From: Wurfbainia villosa
Taxonomy: Eukaryota; Streptophyta; Magnoliopsida; Zingiberales; Zingiberaceae
Length of the DNA stretch: 64,000 nucleotides
Assembly (NCBI GenBank): GCA_025175895.1
Contig: CM046000.1
Location: 43,684,720-43,748,719 of the forward strand
Reading direction: 5' to 3'
The translations under genes and the position numbers were made by a program. Shown in pieces: positions 1 to 11,609 of this stretch (the first letter of the stretch is position 1; each line of letters starts with the position of its first letter). The notes beneath the pieces are model-generated. The model was given only the letters and a program-made list of their open reading frames with translations, was not told where the DNA came from and did no database searches.

Positions 1-1255
1 CTTGACTAGTCGAAGAGGTTAGGGAGACCTCATGTTTAAGGAGTTTAACCTCCTCAACTAAAGTCTCGACCTTGGACTCAGACTTAGCTAACTTTCTAGT
101 TAAAAACTTAATTGCATTATATAACGTATCAAATAAAAACCGACTTACCTTGAGTGAACCTTTTGAACCGGATACGGATCCGTGGCTTGTCTTGAATAGA
201 GACTCATCGTCAGATCCGGAGTCAGACTCTTCCTTAGGTTCGGACTCTTCCTTGGGTTTGATCGGCTTGGCCATGAAGACAAGGTTGTTGAGCTCATCTT
301 CCTCCTCCGACGATTCCTCCCACATAGCGTTGAGTGCTTTCTTGGACTTTTGCACCATGTTCTTGAGCTTTGGACATTCCGACTTGATGTGGCCCAACCT
401 GTTACACTCATAGCATCTATAGTTGGAATTTGATTTAGACTTACCTTCCATGGATTGATTGATGTGTCATTTTTGGCTTTTGATCATCTTCCAAACTAGA
501 TTTACTAGTTTGGTCTCCATCTCATCATCTATCTCCGACTCGTCCTCGTCTTCTTCCTTCGGAGGTGGTTTTATTTTTGGATTCTTCTTCTGACCTACAA
601 ATCAAGCGATACTTTTCTCGACGGGGGCGAATTTGACTGCTCATGTAATTCAAATTCGGAAAACAATTCGTCTAACCTAATTTTTGAAAGGTCCTTAGAA
701 ACATTGTAGGCATCAACCATGGATGCCCATAAGGTAGTCCTAGGGAATGCATTAAGCGCGTACCTGATCACGTCCCAATTTTTGACCTTCTATCCGATCG
801 AGTGTAGCCCATTCATAATATCTTAAATTTGGGCATGAAGTTGGGTGGCCGACTCATGTTCCTGCATTTTGAAGTTAAACAATTTATTTAAAAGTAAGTC
901 ACGCTTACATACCTTCGTATCGACCATTCCTTCATGAAGCTTGATGAGCTTATTCCACAAGTCCTTTGTGCTTATGAACAGGTCGATGCGGTTGAGCTTT
1001 TCTTTGGACAAGCCACACTGTAGGGTTTACATAGCCTTGGCATCGGCTTCCACTTTCCATTTCATGGCATTTGTCCATTGATCGCAATCCAATGATTCAC
1101 AATTTCCATTATTAAGAAGTGTGAACCTGGTTTGGATTATGATCCACATCTCTACTTGGGTTTTTAAATAGCATTCCATCTGACCCTTCTAGTAACAGAA
1201 GTCATCTCCATTGTAAAACGGGGGTCGGGCGGTGCTAAACCCTTCGAGATGGGTC
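1..1255 (-). pseudogene. gag: Decayed SIRE-type Gag of element I (partial)
   Basis: Conceptual translation on the minus strand gives a copia Gag very like that of element C. It shows an N-terminal RPPFYNGDDF stretch, TQVEMWIIIQT, then a core with LWNKLIKLHEG and NKLFNFKMQEHE. A zinc knuckle CYECNRLGHIKSEC (C-X2-C-X4-H-X4-C) lies near 365-410. An acidic, serine-rich tail follows, then a probable coiled coil that runs off the window. Gag forms the particle and binds RNA. The expected start codon is lost, and several in-frame stops and frameshifts break the reading frame (for example near 1043 and 823), so this copy cannot make full-length Gag. Unlike element C, the zinc knuckle is kept. Confidence 0.75.
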
Positions 1256-1455
1256 AATTAGAAGAAAAAGAAAAACCTCGCAAACACAAAAACAAAAAGA
1301 AGGTACCAAGACTCTCGTCTTGGATTAGTAGTATGGGAGGAGGAAATTTAATTGAAATGAAGAAACTTATCTTTTGAATTGCAAAACCAAAAATGAAAAG
1401 AAACCTTTTAAAATTGAGTGCTAGATTGGTGGTTGCACCAAATCATATCTCCCCT

Positions 1456-1469
1456 ACTCTGATACCAAT
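1456..1469 (-). promoter_or_regulatory. Primer binding site of element I
   Basis: On the minus strand the bases next to the LTR read AATTGGTATCAGAG. The TGGTATCAGAG core is complementary to the 3' end of plant initiator tRNA-Met, the usual copia primer. It fixes the element as minus-strand and the LTR edge at 1470. Confidence 0.85.
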
Positions 1470-2574
1470 TGTTGGATCTTAAAAAGAGCGCTAGAGGGGG
1501 GGGTGAATAGCGCACAAGAATTCTTTTCGTTCGTTCGATATAAAACAATTATAAGAGTAAAAGTGCAGCGGAAATATAAAAGACACAGATTGGTTTTACT
1601 TGGTTCACAACCTACCGGCTACTAATCCAAGGCCCTTACGATCCGAGATCGTGTATGGAGGGTAATGCACTAAAACTCTCCTCATTGAAGGTAGGAGAAA
1701 GCAAATACAAGGAAACACAAAACTTGAGGATGAGGCAATAAGCCTACCTCACCTCGTTTATGAAAAAGCTCGAAAAGGAAATGAGTTACAAGAATTAGAA
1801 AGTGACAACTAAAGAAAACATATATCGACGACTGATGGAATGGAAATTGAGCTCGTGTCGTCAGCGTTTCGGCTGCGCTTCGTCGTTGTAGAGTCATCGT
1901 AGAAGAGTAGTGTTGCAGAGGCATTTCGAGAGCTTGAATGATGACCTAAAGGGGTGAAACCCCCCTTCTTTTATAATCTTCCAACTCTCTAGACGTTGAG
2001 ATCAAGTTCTATCCAAAAAGGCCACCTCACCCTAAGATAAGGGGATGAAGTTTGATTCTCTTCGAAGCTAGAATTTGAATGGCAGTCGACTGATGCCACC
2101 AGCAGTCGACTGGAAACAACCAGCAGTTGACTGTTGCTAGGGTTTCTAGCTGCAATAAAAAGTCAGCTCGAAAATGAAAGTAATATAAGTGAATTTAATA
2201 GCCACCTGTCATCCGATCTCGACCTAAACCTTCCACGGGAAGTCTTGGTCGGATCGTCGCCTAAGGACGTCCCCGTATAGAGGACCTGACCTTGCATTCA
2301 CTCACACACACGAGCTTACCTTAGGTCCTTTGTGACTTGTAGCTTTGGTTCTGGTCTCCACCTCAATTCTTCAGTTCCCTCCGAAGCTCTCCCAGTGTTG
2401 CTCGACCACCGTGGTTTCTCCATCCGAGATTCTACGGGTGTCGCCGACCTTCAGCTTAGCTTAACCATTCCTGCACACTTGGTTCATCTCGTTAGACAAT
2501 AATATGACCTTAGCTTTGAGTCTTTGCCATAATCAAAACTTAGGTTTGATTATCTGGTGGCTACTGCACCAACA
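1470..2574 (-). repeat. 5' LTR of element I
   Basis: The LTR is 1105 bp and starts TGTTGGTGCA and ends CCAACA when read on the minus strand. It holds two exact CAGTCGACTG palindromes (2083-2092 and 2103-2112) and one variant (2124-2133), upstream of a TATA-like ATTATAAAAGAAGG near 1960-1975. The long C run before the end of the LTR (1495-1502 as G on the plus strand) occurs in all copies of this family. Confidence 0.85.
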
Positions 2575-3155
2575 GGTTGTTCTCCACGGTGTTGGAGCGT
2601 TGATTCAGATCTTCAAGTCGCTTTCTTCCTCCCTATTGCGAGCCTCTAAGGCTTTTTAGGGCACCTCGACTAGGGTTTGGGCGTGCCTTTCTATTTATAA
2701 AAGAGAAGATGACTTTCCTTAAATCCCCGCAAAACCCTAATATGCATCAAATCGGGCTAACACCACACGACCATGTGGATTCCCCACGACCAGCGGTGTG
2801 GCTCACTGGAAATCCTGCCCTGAATCTGGCTTTGGGGTTAGGCACGATAGTATAAGATTCACATGGCCGACCATGTCTTCCTCTGAATTGTCACGTGAAC
2901 ATGTCCTTTGGTCTGGAGCATGTCCGTGTTTTGGGGGAACATGACCAGAGCATGCTTACCTTCCTTTGGCTCCCATTATGTGTCGTTTTATCTCCCAAAA
3001 TGCCTTCCTACACATAAAACAACAAGAGAAAATATCTGAACTAGAATATAGGAAATGAATGCAAAACAAGAAAGAATATGTATAAAATAGGTATAAAATA
3101 CAATGATATGTATGCTAAAACTACTCCTAAAATCTTATATGATTCACACACATCA
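2575..3155 (-). repeat. Partial Athila-type LTR, cut by element I
   Basis: Read on the minus strand it begins TGATGTGTGTG after the polypurine tract. It contains GTGTTCCC/CACGG-type repeats (2780-2950), a TATA-like TTTATAAATAG near 2690-2700, and then a stretch (GGTGCCCTAAAAAGC, GGGAGGAAG) that is matched in the plus-strand LTR H at 48010-48080. The two are therefore related LTRs in opposite orientations. Confidence 0.65.
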
Positions 3156-3356
3156 ATTTCCCCAGACTTAGATATTTTCTTGTCCTCAAGCAAACCTCAG
3201 TGCCATGACATTTAAAAGCATTGTTCCATACTTAGCATGCTAACTAAAATTATCAAGTAGTATCTTCAATCAAAGAAAATAGATATGTTCTAAAGATTCA
3301 CTAGGTTAGCTTTTCGTGCACGTGCTGAGAGAATTTCCTAGGGGATACTCATTCCA

Positions 3357-4563
3357 TGGTGAGTCAAGTCATCATCCTATAGCTTTCCTAAGGTATCCAA
3401 CTTTTAGGCACTTACCTACCCAAACGAGGGGCATTCCCAAGAATTAACATAAAGTCTCAAAGGTGTGCTCGGTATCGAGAGAAATTGGTGGGTTTTTCCC
3501 CAGTAACCTAACTCGGTCTCAAAGGAGCACCTAGCCATTTCCACCCACGAGAATTGTTTTCTATCCCTTAATTTTTTTTTCATGAACTGTTGTTCCTCTC
3601 ATGCTCTCATGGATTTTGATTTTTCCAAATGGGCTTACACAATCCGAGCATCTCCAGTAACTAAAATGCTAAATCTAGAGTCACCTATGGATTCTAAAGT
3701 GCTAAACTACTAAGACGAATCATAACTACTTATGTACTAGATTCTCCCTTTCAGAATATTCGATGAGTGTAAGGCAAAATAAAAGCTAACAAGTGAAAAT
3801 CTAGAACATCCATCAAAGCATCTAAAAATAAAAAAATCCACAAGATAAAGTAAGTTAAGCTATCTATTGCATGGAAACAAGTCGTGAAAAATTTTGAAAA
3901 CATCACTGAGTTAGCTTAAAGTGATTAACACTAAGTGAGTTAAGTCATCATCTTATAGCTTTCCTAAGGTCTCGGGCTTTTAGGCACTTACCTGCCTTAA
4001 GCGAGGGTTGTTCCCTAAAATTAGCATAAAGACTCAAAGGTGTGCTCAGTATTGAGAGAAATTGGTAGGTATTTCTTCAGTAACCTAACTCAGTCTCAAA
4101 GGGGCATCTAGTCATTTCCACCCGCGACAACTATTTTTTCAACTTTCATTTTTTTTTCTCTCTCATTTTTCTCTCTCTCTTCTTCATTTTCTTTTCTTCT
4201 TCCTTTTTTTTCTTTTATTTTATTTTTATCCTCCCTAACATTTTGATTTTTTCGAATGGGTTTATACAATCCGAGCATCTCCAGTAACTAAAATGCTAAA
4301 TCTAGAGTCACCTATGGATTTTAAAGTACTAGACTATTGGGATGAATCATAACTACGCATTTAATAGATTTTTCTTTTTAGATTATTCGATAAGTGTAGG
4401 TGAAAGATAAAAGATAATAAGTGAAAATCGAGAACATCTATCAAAACATCCAAAAATAAAATCCCACAAGCTAATGGAAGTTAAGCTATCTATTGCATGG
4501 AAATAGGTCGTAAAAATTTTTGAAAACATCATTGAGGAAGCTTAAAATGACTAACAACTAAGT
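3357..4563 (-). repeat. Large tandem duplication in Athila 3' region
   Basis: Two imperfect copies of about 0.6 kb lie head to tail: roughly 3357-3935 and 3936-4563. Both carry the same landmarks in the same order: tcatagctttcctaagg-like start, aggcacttacct, ctcaaaggtgtgctc, gagagaaattgg, tacaatccgagcatctcc and tattgcatggaaa. The copies differ by many substitutions and by a pyrimidine expansion in the second. No coding potential was seen. Confidence 0.8.
4130..4228. repeat. Polypyrimidine tract
   Basis: About 100 bases are almost pure T/C on the plus strand, with CTCTCT and TTTC runs. It lies in the second copy of the tandem duplication; the first copy has only a short T run at the same place (3573-3580). 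It is an expanded low-complexity tract within the 3' region of the Athila-type element. Confidence 0.8.
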
Positions 4564-4799
4564 GCTGGAAAGAACCTAAATGCTATATGCATGACCAAAT
4601 AAATGCAAATAAACTAAACCTAGATGTCAAAGAGAAATTAACATTGGTAGAAGAGCATATCAAAATTGGGGTTCCCCCCAGACTTACATAAAACCGTACC
4701 TCTAGCATTGTAGTCGAGGAGCGAACTCTGGCAGTCTCTGCATGTTGGGCTCCTAGGAGAATCGGGTGCTCAACTGCTAGTGCCACATGTACATGTTGT

Positions 4800-6317
4800 C
4801 AATCTAGGAACTGGTGAATGCATCGGCGGCTTCATGCTCCTCCTCTCTAGCCCACTGTGATCGTGTGTAGAACATGTGCTGCCGAACCTCTTGGTGGTAG
4901 ACAACCTCCTCCTGAAAATAGGCACGAGCCTGGCCGTAGAACTCCTTGGCCCACTGGAAATGCTCTCAGAGGCCCTGAAACTCTACCTACGTGTAGGAAT
5001 TATGCTCCTCTTATATCTTCCCCTTTGTCTATTGTATGGCATAAATATCATCGAGGCATGATCGAAACTCAGAGAAGTTATAAGCTGACGTACCTACATC
5101 CTTCCCATAGGTAGAAAAAGAATGAGGTGTAGGTGTAGGCTTGCAGCGTGGACTAGGGGGGCTCCTATACATGGGTGGATCTACAAGTGAGTGATGGGTA
5201 GGAGGTGAGAGTGGTGCATGAGTGGAAGACCCTGCGTGTGGTGGGGACTTCACTATGAGATCCAACCGCCAATTGGCACAGTTGCTGATTGTGGTACGAT
5301 CAGTGTCAGGGAGCCTAAGGGGTGTCAAGTTCTTTCTCACAAAAAAAAATAGTGCCCCTCTCTCACTATCATTTTCATTTCCATGCACACCCCTAGGTTA
5401 ATGCTAGGGCTCCCCTCTACTCTATCCAACTTCGTGCAATCGTACCCTATCTTATTGCAAATGTGAGTGATTAATTCCCCTAAAATAATTTCCCCCTTGG
5501 GTGCCTTGCCCATCTTCACTAGATGCCTAATGAAATGGGACCCTATATCAATGGTACTTTTCTCTTGTAGCATGTCCCAAAGGCAAAGAAGCTCGCTCAA
5601 CCTTACCACTCCATCGCTCTCCCCTCTCCCAAAAATAGTGCTCGTCATAACCCGGTGAATAAACTGGAAAATAGGGTTTTGGAGGCATGAGGCTTTGTCA
5701 CTAGAAGGGTCAAACGCATTGTCCCTCATTAAATAAAACCAAAAGGTCCGTGCATTAAACTCATTGGGTGTCCTCCTCTCTCCCCCACTGGGTAATCCAA
5801 AGCAAAGATTCCATTTATGTAATGACCATTCATGCTCTATATTAAACAATCAGAATGTTATCTTCCCATCCTCACTATCCTTACATGATAAATTTTCTAC
5901 ATCCACCGAGCTTAAAAATTCAAGAACAACCCTAGGGTATATTGGCCATCTAACCCCCATCAGAACTTCCCATCCCACAAGGTGAAATAGCCATTGCACA
6001 TCATTTAGCAAACCTAGGGTTTCTAAGAGGGGTTCATCGATGTATCTAGTAGTAGTGATTTTGCAGTTGGAAAGCATATTAAATCTATCCCTATGCTTAT
6101 CATTACGAAATATAATGCTTGGGGGAGCATTACCTTCCTCCGAAGCTTGTGGAACATTTCTTCTCCTTGACCTTGTCCCTAAAGAGGTAGATCTTGTTGC
6201 GCTATTCTTGGTCCTTCTCATTTCTACTTCTTGAAGGCTTCTTTGGAGGTTGAAGAAGGTTCTTGGAGGTTGGAGAAGAAGATTTCGCAAGGCTAGGTCA
6301 GAATATTTGAGTCGCAC
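4800..6317 (-). pseudogene. Athila ORF1/env-like protein, broken
   Basis: Two long open stretches, 6317-5850 and 5849-5337, are separated by a stop, and a frameshift near 5370 leads into 5388-5029 and on to about 4800. The first part has a basic N-terminus, then RDKHRDRFNML-like, RYIDEPLLETLGL and VLEFLSSV. The second has FWFYLM, GEIILGELITHI and similar stretches. The C-terminal part, with FYGQARAYFQEEV, looks helical. This resembles the ORF that follows pol in Athila elements and in related hypothetical plant proteins. I saw no clear signal peptide or membrane segment, so an envelope function is not supported. Frameshifts and stops make this copy non-functional. Confidence 0.6.
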
Positions 6318-6910
6318 AACTGATTTAGGGCAAACCGCATGGCTTTTTCCTTTTTAAAGGGATGCGACATGGCCGTGTGGAATCCACGCGGTCGACCGTG
6401 CTAGGCTCCAACGTTAGTGATTGGAAAAAGTTTGAGATTTGGCATAGTCGTGTGCGACTCTAGATTTCTCCCGGAGTGCAACACGGTTTGAAATTTTCCA
6501 CATGCCCCGCCGTGTGCTCTTCTGACCATTCGGCATGGTTGTGTGAAATTCGCATGACCGCCCATGCTTCCTTTTGGGGTTTTAAAATGGTACCTCCTTT
6601 CTACCAAGCAAGCTCTATCTAACCCTAAACTACTTGTGAAGATTTCCATGGACAAAAAATTAAAGTCTAAACCTAGCATGCATGAATGTAAAACTCTGGT
6701 TAATCTTGGGTTGCCTCGCAAGAAGTGCTTGTTTAAGGAATTTAGCTCAACCTTACTCCTATGCTTCAGTTTGGCTCAGGTGGTTATGTGAACCTCCATT
6801 CATCCATGTCAGAATTTTTAACCTCTTTCTATGCCTTAGCCCTTGCAGGAATGATGTACTTACCCAATGCGGGTTCCAAGCCCGTTGCGCTAGCAAGCTT
6901 GAACTCTAAA
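6318..6910 (-). other. Spacer upstream of env-like ORF
   Basis: No gene was recognised. On the minus strand it contains CACTTCTTGCGAGGCAACCC near 6708-6727, a phrase seen at the pol/3' junction of Athila and Tat elements. It also has repeated CATGGCCGTGTGG-like phrases at 6360-6550 that recur in the LTR at 2760-2950 and in LTR H at 29790-29900. Confidence 0.5.
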
Positions 6911-9232
6911 TGTAAGACATCCAAATAAAATAAAATAAAATATCCCTGATTAATTAAGAAATTATCTTAAATGATTTTTTTGGAATTTTCATAATTTTTT
7001 CTGAATTCAAATGGAGTTCATATGACCGTTTAGGAAGAAGATTAATGTTTAAATAGGTGGTTGTGTCAATTTAGGCTAGCTTGGACTTAACCTAAGCTAG
7101 CTTAACCATAAGGGGCTTGTTTTATTTAAAACTCAAACTCAACCCATTTGCAAGTTCCCATTTCTTTGCTCCATCGTGATTTCCATTTGTCCTTCTCCTC
7201 TCCCGATCACTCGTCGTCGCCGCTCCTTAATGGCCCGATCCCTCTTCTCCTTCATCCTCCGCAGCTTCGTCTTCTCCATATCCAGACGAAAACACAACAT
7301 CGTTGGCCTCACTAGCCGCGAGCAACATCATCGTCGCTTGCTTCGTCGTCGACCTATGATCCCGTGTCGAGCCACCATCCATCGGACACTGCTTGGATCA
7401 GTCACCGCTAAGGATAAGGAGGAGCCAATCCTCGCTGTGAGTGACATATCCACTGTGGTGTACCTCCGTCCGCTGCCACCATTCACCGCCAGCCACTGCT
7501 TGATCTGTGGACTTGATCTCGCCGTCCTTTTCTTCTCATCGTGAGTATAGTTCAGTCGCCGCTCGAGCCAAGTTGCTATTACCCTTCTCTACAGCTTCGT
7601 CATCGGAGGTCACCAATTGAACAGTCGCATGGTCATCATTTGTCTCATCGCCAGCAACCTATGTTGTGGATAATGGTCAATCTTCTTTTGATTAATGTGA
7701 ACTGGGGTTGTGCCATGAGCAACCCCCATTGTCATAACTGGGAAGCACACCACCGTGAAACTATTGGTGGTTCAAGCATGGTGTTGTGAATCAACCACAG
7801 TTGATTCTTGGTGAGCTTGTTCAGATTTCTATTCTATGAATTGGGGATATAAACAGTTATTTTAGAGGGGATTGGTGATTGATTTCAGGTGATGAAGTGA
7901 GCTAAGTGGAGTTGCTCATATTTGGCAGGAGGCTTGATTCCAAGTCCGATGTGGACAATTGAAACAAGAATAGGTAAGCTTTGATATAGTGGTGTTAATT
8001 GTGGATTTACATATAGTATTTTTGGCGGTTGAGTAGATCTAATATTCTAACATTGTATAAAGAGGTTGTGCCAGTGAATTTAAGCTTGGTAAGTCCATAT
8101 TTGGATGTTTTATAGATGCATACTATATTACAGTTGATCTGTAGTTGGATTAGGAAGAATGATAATTAATCGGGATATAAAGTCGATGTAGGATTCAATT
8201 TGATCATTCGATGTATGATATAACTAAATTGTATTCTGTGTTGTGTACAGGATATTGATTTGAGATAGATTCATGGGCGCGAAGACAACAGATATTTTCA
8301 AATAAGTCTTCACATTAGGCAGGTAATATTTCCTACCCTGGTCAAGTAGTAGCTAAACCCTGAAGTATATAACTTGATATTGTTGTCACTTCCACCTTGA
8401 CTCCACTCTAGTTTTTCTGATGCTTGATACTTGCTTTTGCACTTAAATACTCTATCATTCTTGTTATCTATTCATTCATCTTTGTAATGAATTGTAGATG
8501 TTATGATAAGTGGACCTGTAGTGGTTTACCTATGTGTACATAGCTAAATTCGGTTGTAAAACTGAATTGTGCAATTTAGATAAACCATCCGGGGGTGGAT
8601 GATGTTCTAGGAGTAAGATGAGTTTTCATATCATATCTTGATGTTGTGTATATATCTACTATGGATTATGCAGTTGTGTATGGACGTATGATTTGTCGAT
8701 ACAACATCGCTACATACTCGAGGTCCTAGCTTGGTTGTTGTTAGTTGTATATGCCTCTCTATAGAATAGAGAGTGTGTTGTTGACATGTGTATGTACCGT
8801 CGTGTATTCACTTCATTTACATGTATACTGACGACCTAGTCTCCCTTGTGGTTGAGAGGGTCGTCAGTCATCCTGCCTCCTAGGTTACTCGTGGAGGAGT
8901 AACTGGTGTGAGGGAAGAACATTTATTGTGCCACACTCACCGCACTATTGACAGTGGTTGTTGGAGTAGCATGCAGTTGTCCTGGGTGTGTGACACTCGA
9001 CCACTCATGGGTAGTGTTAGTCGGAGTGGCCAGCAGCAGGGACCCCCATTGTGTAGCTAGCTCTTTACGCTTATATGCTACTTCATACTGCCGACTCAGC
9101 CACTCGAGAGCAGTGGTTATTGTTGAGTTGGGACAGTTGTCATGTCATGCCAGCTAGGCCACACTGGGGTCGTGGTAACAGTAGGGTGCGGCAACATGAC
9201 CATGCATTTGCATTGTCGTGGTAGATGGCGTC

Positions 9233-9329
<97 letters not shown>

Positions 9330-9990
9330 CATTTGTTTGAACTATGCTTGATGCATTTCATTATACATCATCTTGCATTCCACTTGCATATTTTATATGG
9401 TCGTGTGTGGATTACCAATATTGAGGTGGTCAGACTGTTGTATACTTTTGACCAGTACCTTGAGGTGATACGGGATGGACTCGGTTCATGGTTGTATTTG
9501 CCATAGAATGTTTAGTATGGTGATTTTGTTAATTATAGAGTCAGTATTAACTCTACCATGTTGTAGATGTTGTATTATGGTACTTATACTCAAGTTGTAT
9601 GAGTTACATCGTTGTCGATCTTTAGGTATGTCAATACCTTATGTTGTTACTATTGATCAGTTTAGTTATACAGTTGTTATATTATGTTAGTGTATACCTA
9701 TTATACCTTTAGACAACATATTGTTGAGTTGCATATGAAATATATATAAATATTATGCATGCACTTCTATTCTTATTACCGCTGAGTTTTGTACTCACCA
9801 CCATAGACCCTGCATTTTCTTGTCACCTAGGTAACAGGTAGTCGACTTTGTGATGGGCTTGGAGCAATGCTGGATGGCAACCTCTCATCTCACTTCCGAG
9901 GGTCCCGACTTGGATTTATGTTTCCTTTTGTTTTCGAATGTTTCGTATATCGATCCAGATTTATATGGTAGATTGATGCACGTGAATGCG
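6911..9990 (+). repeat. Long gypsy-type LTR K (solo or truncated)
   Basis: It starts TGTAAGAC at 6911 and shows the same order of landmarks as the element D LTRs. These are: tagcttaacc near the start, ggtaagctttgat near 7972, ttgtgtacaggat near 8243, ccctggtcaagtag near 8336, gttgagagggtcgtcag near 8852, repeated ccactcg-agtggt units at 8940-9120, and cacctaggtaacaggtag near 9825. It is diverged from D and looks like a sister family. The right end is unclear; similarity fades by about 9990. No internal region or second LTR is attached, so it is a solo LTR or a truncated copy. Short ORFs within it (7176-7544 and others) have no recognisable domain. Confidence 0.6.
9236..9325. repeat. (AT)n microsatellite
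   Basis: An uninterrupted run of 90 bases (45 AT units) lies inside LTR K at a place where the D LTRs have only ordinary AT-rich sequence (near 56745 and 61860). Open frames across it encode only Ile-Tyr repeats and are not genes. Confidence 0.95.
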
Positions 9991-10227
9991 ACCTCAAATC
10001 TCGCGACGGAGACCGTCGAGGACTCAAAGCCCATGCTTGCGGTCAACGCCCACAAGTGCACGGATGTCGTTAAGTAATAAAAAGATTATCGATCTCATAG
10101 GAACTGAGATTCGAGTACTGATTTTTTCAGTGGATGTTATTATTCGGGACTAGACTCTAAGGGTTGCAATTAGGAGGGATGTCGCGAGTGAGATTTTCCA
10201 CTGTGATTTAGGGATAAAATTATAGCA
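9991..10227. other. Unassigned stretch between LTR K and CACTA
   Basis: I recognise no gene here. The phrase acaagtgcacggatgtcg followed by aagtaataaaaagattatcg resembles leader or LTR sequence of Tat-type gypsy elements, but this is a weak recollection-level match. It may be a small repeat scrap. Confidence 0.3.
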
Positions 10228-10975
10228 TTAAAAGATTTTACAAATTTAGAGATCACAGATGAGTTGTACTATTTAGAAATGGGACCTGATATTGAAGTTC
10301 AAATGTTTGATGCATGCATTGTAAATAGGATTCGATATTATACGAGGTCCCGTGATTCATGCAGAACTACTCAGAATAGTGGGGTCAGCGTACCATCCTC
10401 TGACAATGGGGACAATTTGGATTTTTTGGATGTGTTGAAGGATGTGGTTCAAATATTTTACTCGTTTAGGTATAAAGTCCAATTATTTTGGTGTTCCAAT
10501 GTAATCCCAAAAAAAATCGTTGATGGAAGAGAATGATCACTTGTGTATTGACACTTATAAAACATGGTATGATGATGACACATTCATTTTGGCAAACTAA
10601 GCAAATTAAGTATATTATTTGAATGATATCAAATGTGGAGGTCATTGGAAGGTAGTGCAAAGGGTTCGCCATCGAGAAATATACGAAGTAATTGAAGTTG
10701 ATGAAGTATCTGAAGATTTTAGGTTTGTAATATCTTGAATATAGAGCCAAACCAAAAGATTTCATCAAATTATTAAACTTTAGTAGCCGATGAAGACTTG
10801 GAGATAACTCAACTGTGTCAATTAGATATTGAGCATCAACAAATAAATATGGCAAATGCATAAGTGGATCTCGATATGGGTGCTCAAAGTAATCGTAATG
10901 ATGAGGGTGAAGATAGTGAAATTGACAGTGAGGTCGATGATTGTTTATTCTTTTCAGATGATGATAGAGATTAGA
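10228..10975 (+). pseudogene. CACTA transposase (TNPD-like), C-terminal part
   Basis: Conceptual translation gives a DUF4216-like region. DACIVNRIRYYTRSRD is followed by TTQNSGVSVPSSDNGD, DFLDVLKDVV and a VQLFWCSNV stretch (10264-10536). After a frameshift come a VYYLNDIKCGGHWKVV-type stretch and REIYEVIEVDEV (10600-10720), and then an acidic tail (to about 10975). In plant CACTA elements this region lies at the end of the large transposase that binds and cuts the ends. The upstream transposase core is missing; LTR K and unassigned sequence stand in its place. Frameshifts and stops show it is dead. Confidence 0.7.
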
Positions 10976-11076
10976 CTTATTTACATGGTATTTATATTGT
11001 TATTCATTTATAATTCATGTATTTAATATAATCGTTCATTATATGTCGATTTGTATATAATGCTTATGTCACAGTT

Positions 11077-11604
11077 ATGCCGCCTAAGAGAATTGAGCGC
11101 TACCCAGTTGTGCCTACACTTGACGATAATAGTGCTCATGCTCCTACTGATTAGTTATTTGGTCTTAAATATGTTTATTTAGTTTGTTATTTATTTGACT
11201 TGTTAATTGTTAATACTTTTTGATTTATAGTTCGTCCGACACATAGAGAGACACGAGGCATACACTCCGATCGACTCCGATGGCAAATCGTGGAATGGGG
11301 TAAATTACTAATTACCTTTCGTAAGAGTGATGGTCATCCTATCAAGTAAAATGCAGCTACTTTTATGATAGAGTTAGGTCTGTCAATTAAAAAGTTCGCT
11401 CCCCTACAAGCTAAGAGTTGGAAGCATATCCCCACGGACAATAAACAGATGATATATGATCGATTATCAGTAAGTACGAGTAATTTGATATTTATATAAT
11501 CAACCATATTTCATTAATAAATTTCAATATTGGTTTTTTTTCAGGCTACTTTCGTTATCAATTTTGTTGAGGAGGCACGTCGGTAAGAAAGGAGACTGAC
11601 AGAT
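11077..11604 (+). pseudogene. CACTA second gene (Transposase_24/En-Spm type), 5' part
   Basis: An ATG at 11077 opens a frame starting MPPKRIERYP. After a likely intron (about 11150-11230) comes RPTHRETRGIHSDRL and IVEWGKLLITF, then AATFMIELGLSIKKF and SWKHIPTDNKQMIYDRL (to 11470). Another intron-like AT-rich stretch and then ATFVINFVEEARR follow, ending at a GTAAG donor-like site near 11584. This is the pattern of the plant En/Spm-associated PF03004 family encoded downstream of the transposase. Element A was inserted just after that donor-like site, so the 3' part of the gene is now at 26123 onward. In-frame stops are present. Confidence 0.7.
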
Positions 11605-11609
11605 TAATG

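Larger units (their letters stand above)
1..2574 (-). mobile_element. Element I: SIRE-like Ty1-copia retrotransposon, 5' part
   Basis: The element reads on the minus strand. Its 5' LTR lies at 1470-2574, its primer site at 1456-1469, and a decayed gag runs off the left window edge. The LTR is clearly the same family as those of element C and the two solo LTRs at 48797 and 52260. It is inserted in an Athila-type LTR: the right flank is ggttg at 2575-2579, and the other duplication copy is outside the window. The lineage call (SIRE/Maximus) rests on the gag type and the roughly 1.1 kb LTR and is an inference. Confidence 0.8.
2575..6910 (-). mobile_element. Athila-type Ty3-gypsy fragment (3' half)
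   Basis: On the minus strand the order is a pol-to-env spacer (6318-6910), an env-like ORF (4800-6317), a 3' non-coding region with a large tandem duplication (3357-4563), a polypurine tract (TCTGGGGAAAT next to 3155), and the start of the 3' LTR (2575-3155). Element I interrupts this LTR. No gag or pol remains in the window. The Athila assignment comes from the env-like ORF and its place between pol and the 3' LTR; Tat relatives are the main alternative. Confidence 0.65.

Noticed and set aside
4130..4228. Pyrimidine tract as promoter or replication origin
   Set aside because: It is only an expanded low-complexity stretch within a repeat copy; no other signal supports a function.
7176..7789. 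ORFs of 122 and 82 residues in LTR K, possible host gene
   Set aside because: The sequence aligns with the GC-richer leader part of the D-type LTR and has no recognised domain or splice structure.
9117..9506. Several overlapping ORFs with long Ile-Tyr repeats
   Set aside because: They only read the AT microsatellite in different frames and have no domain outside it.
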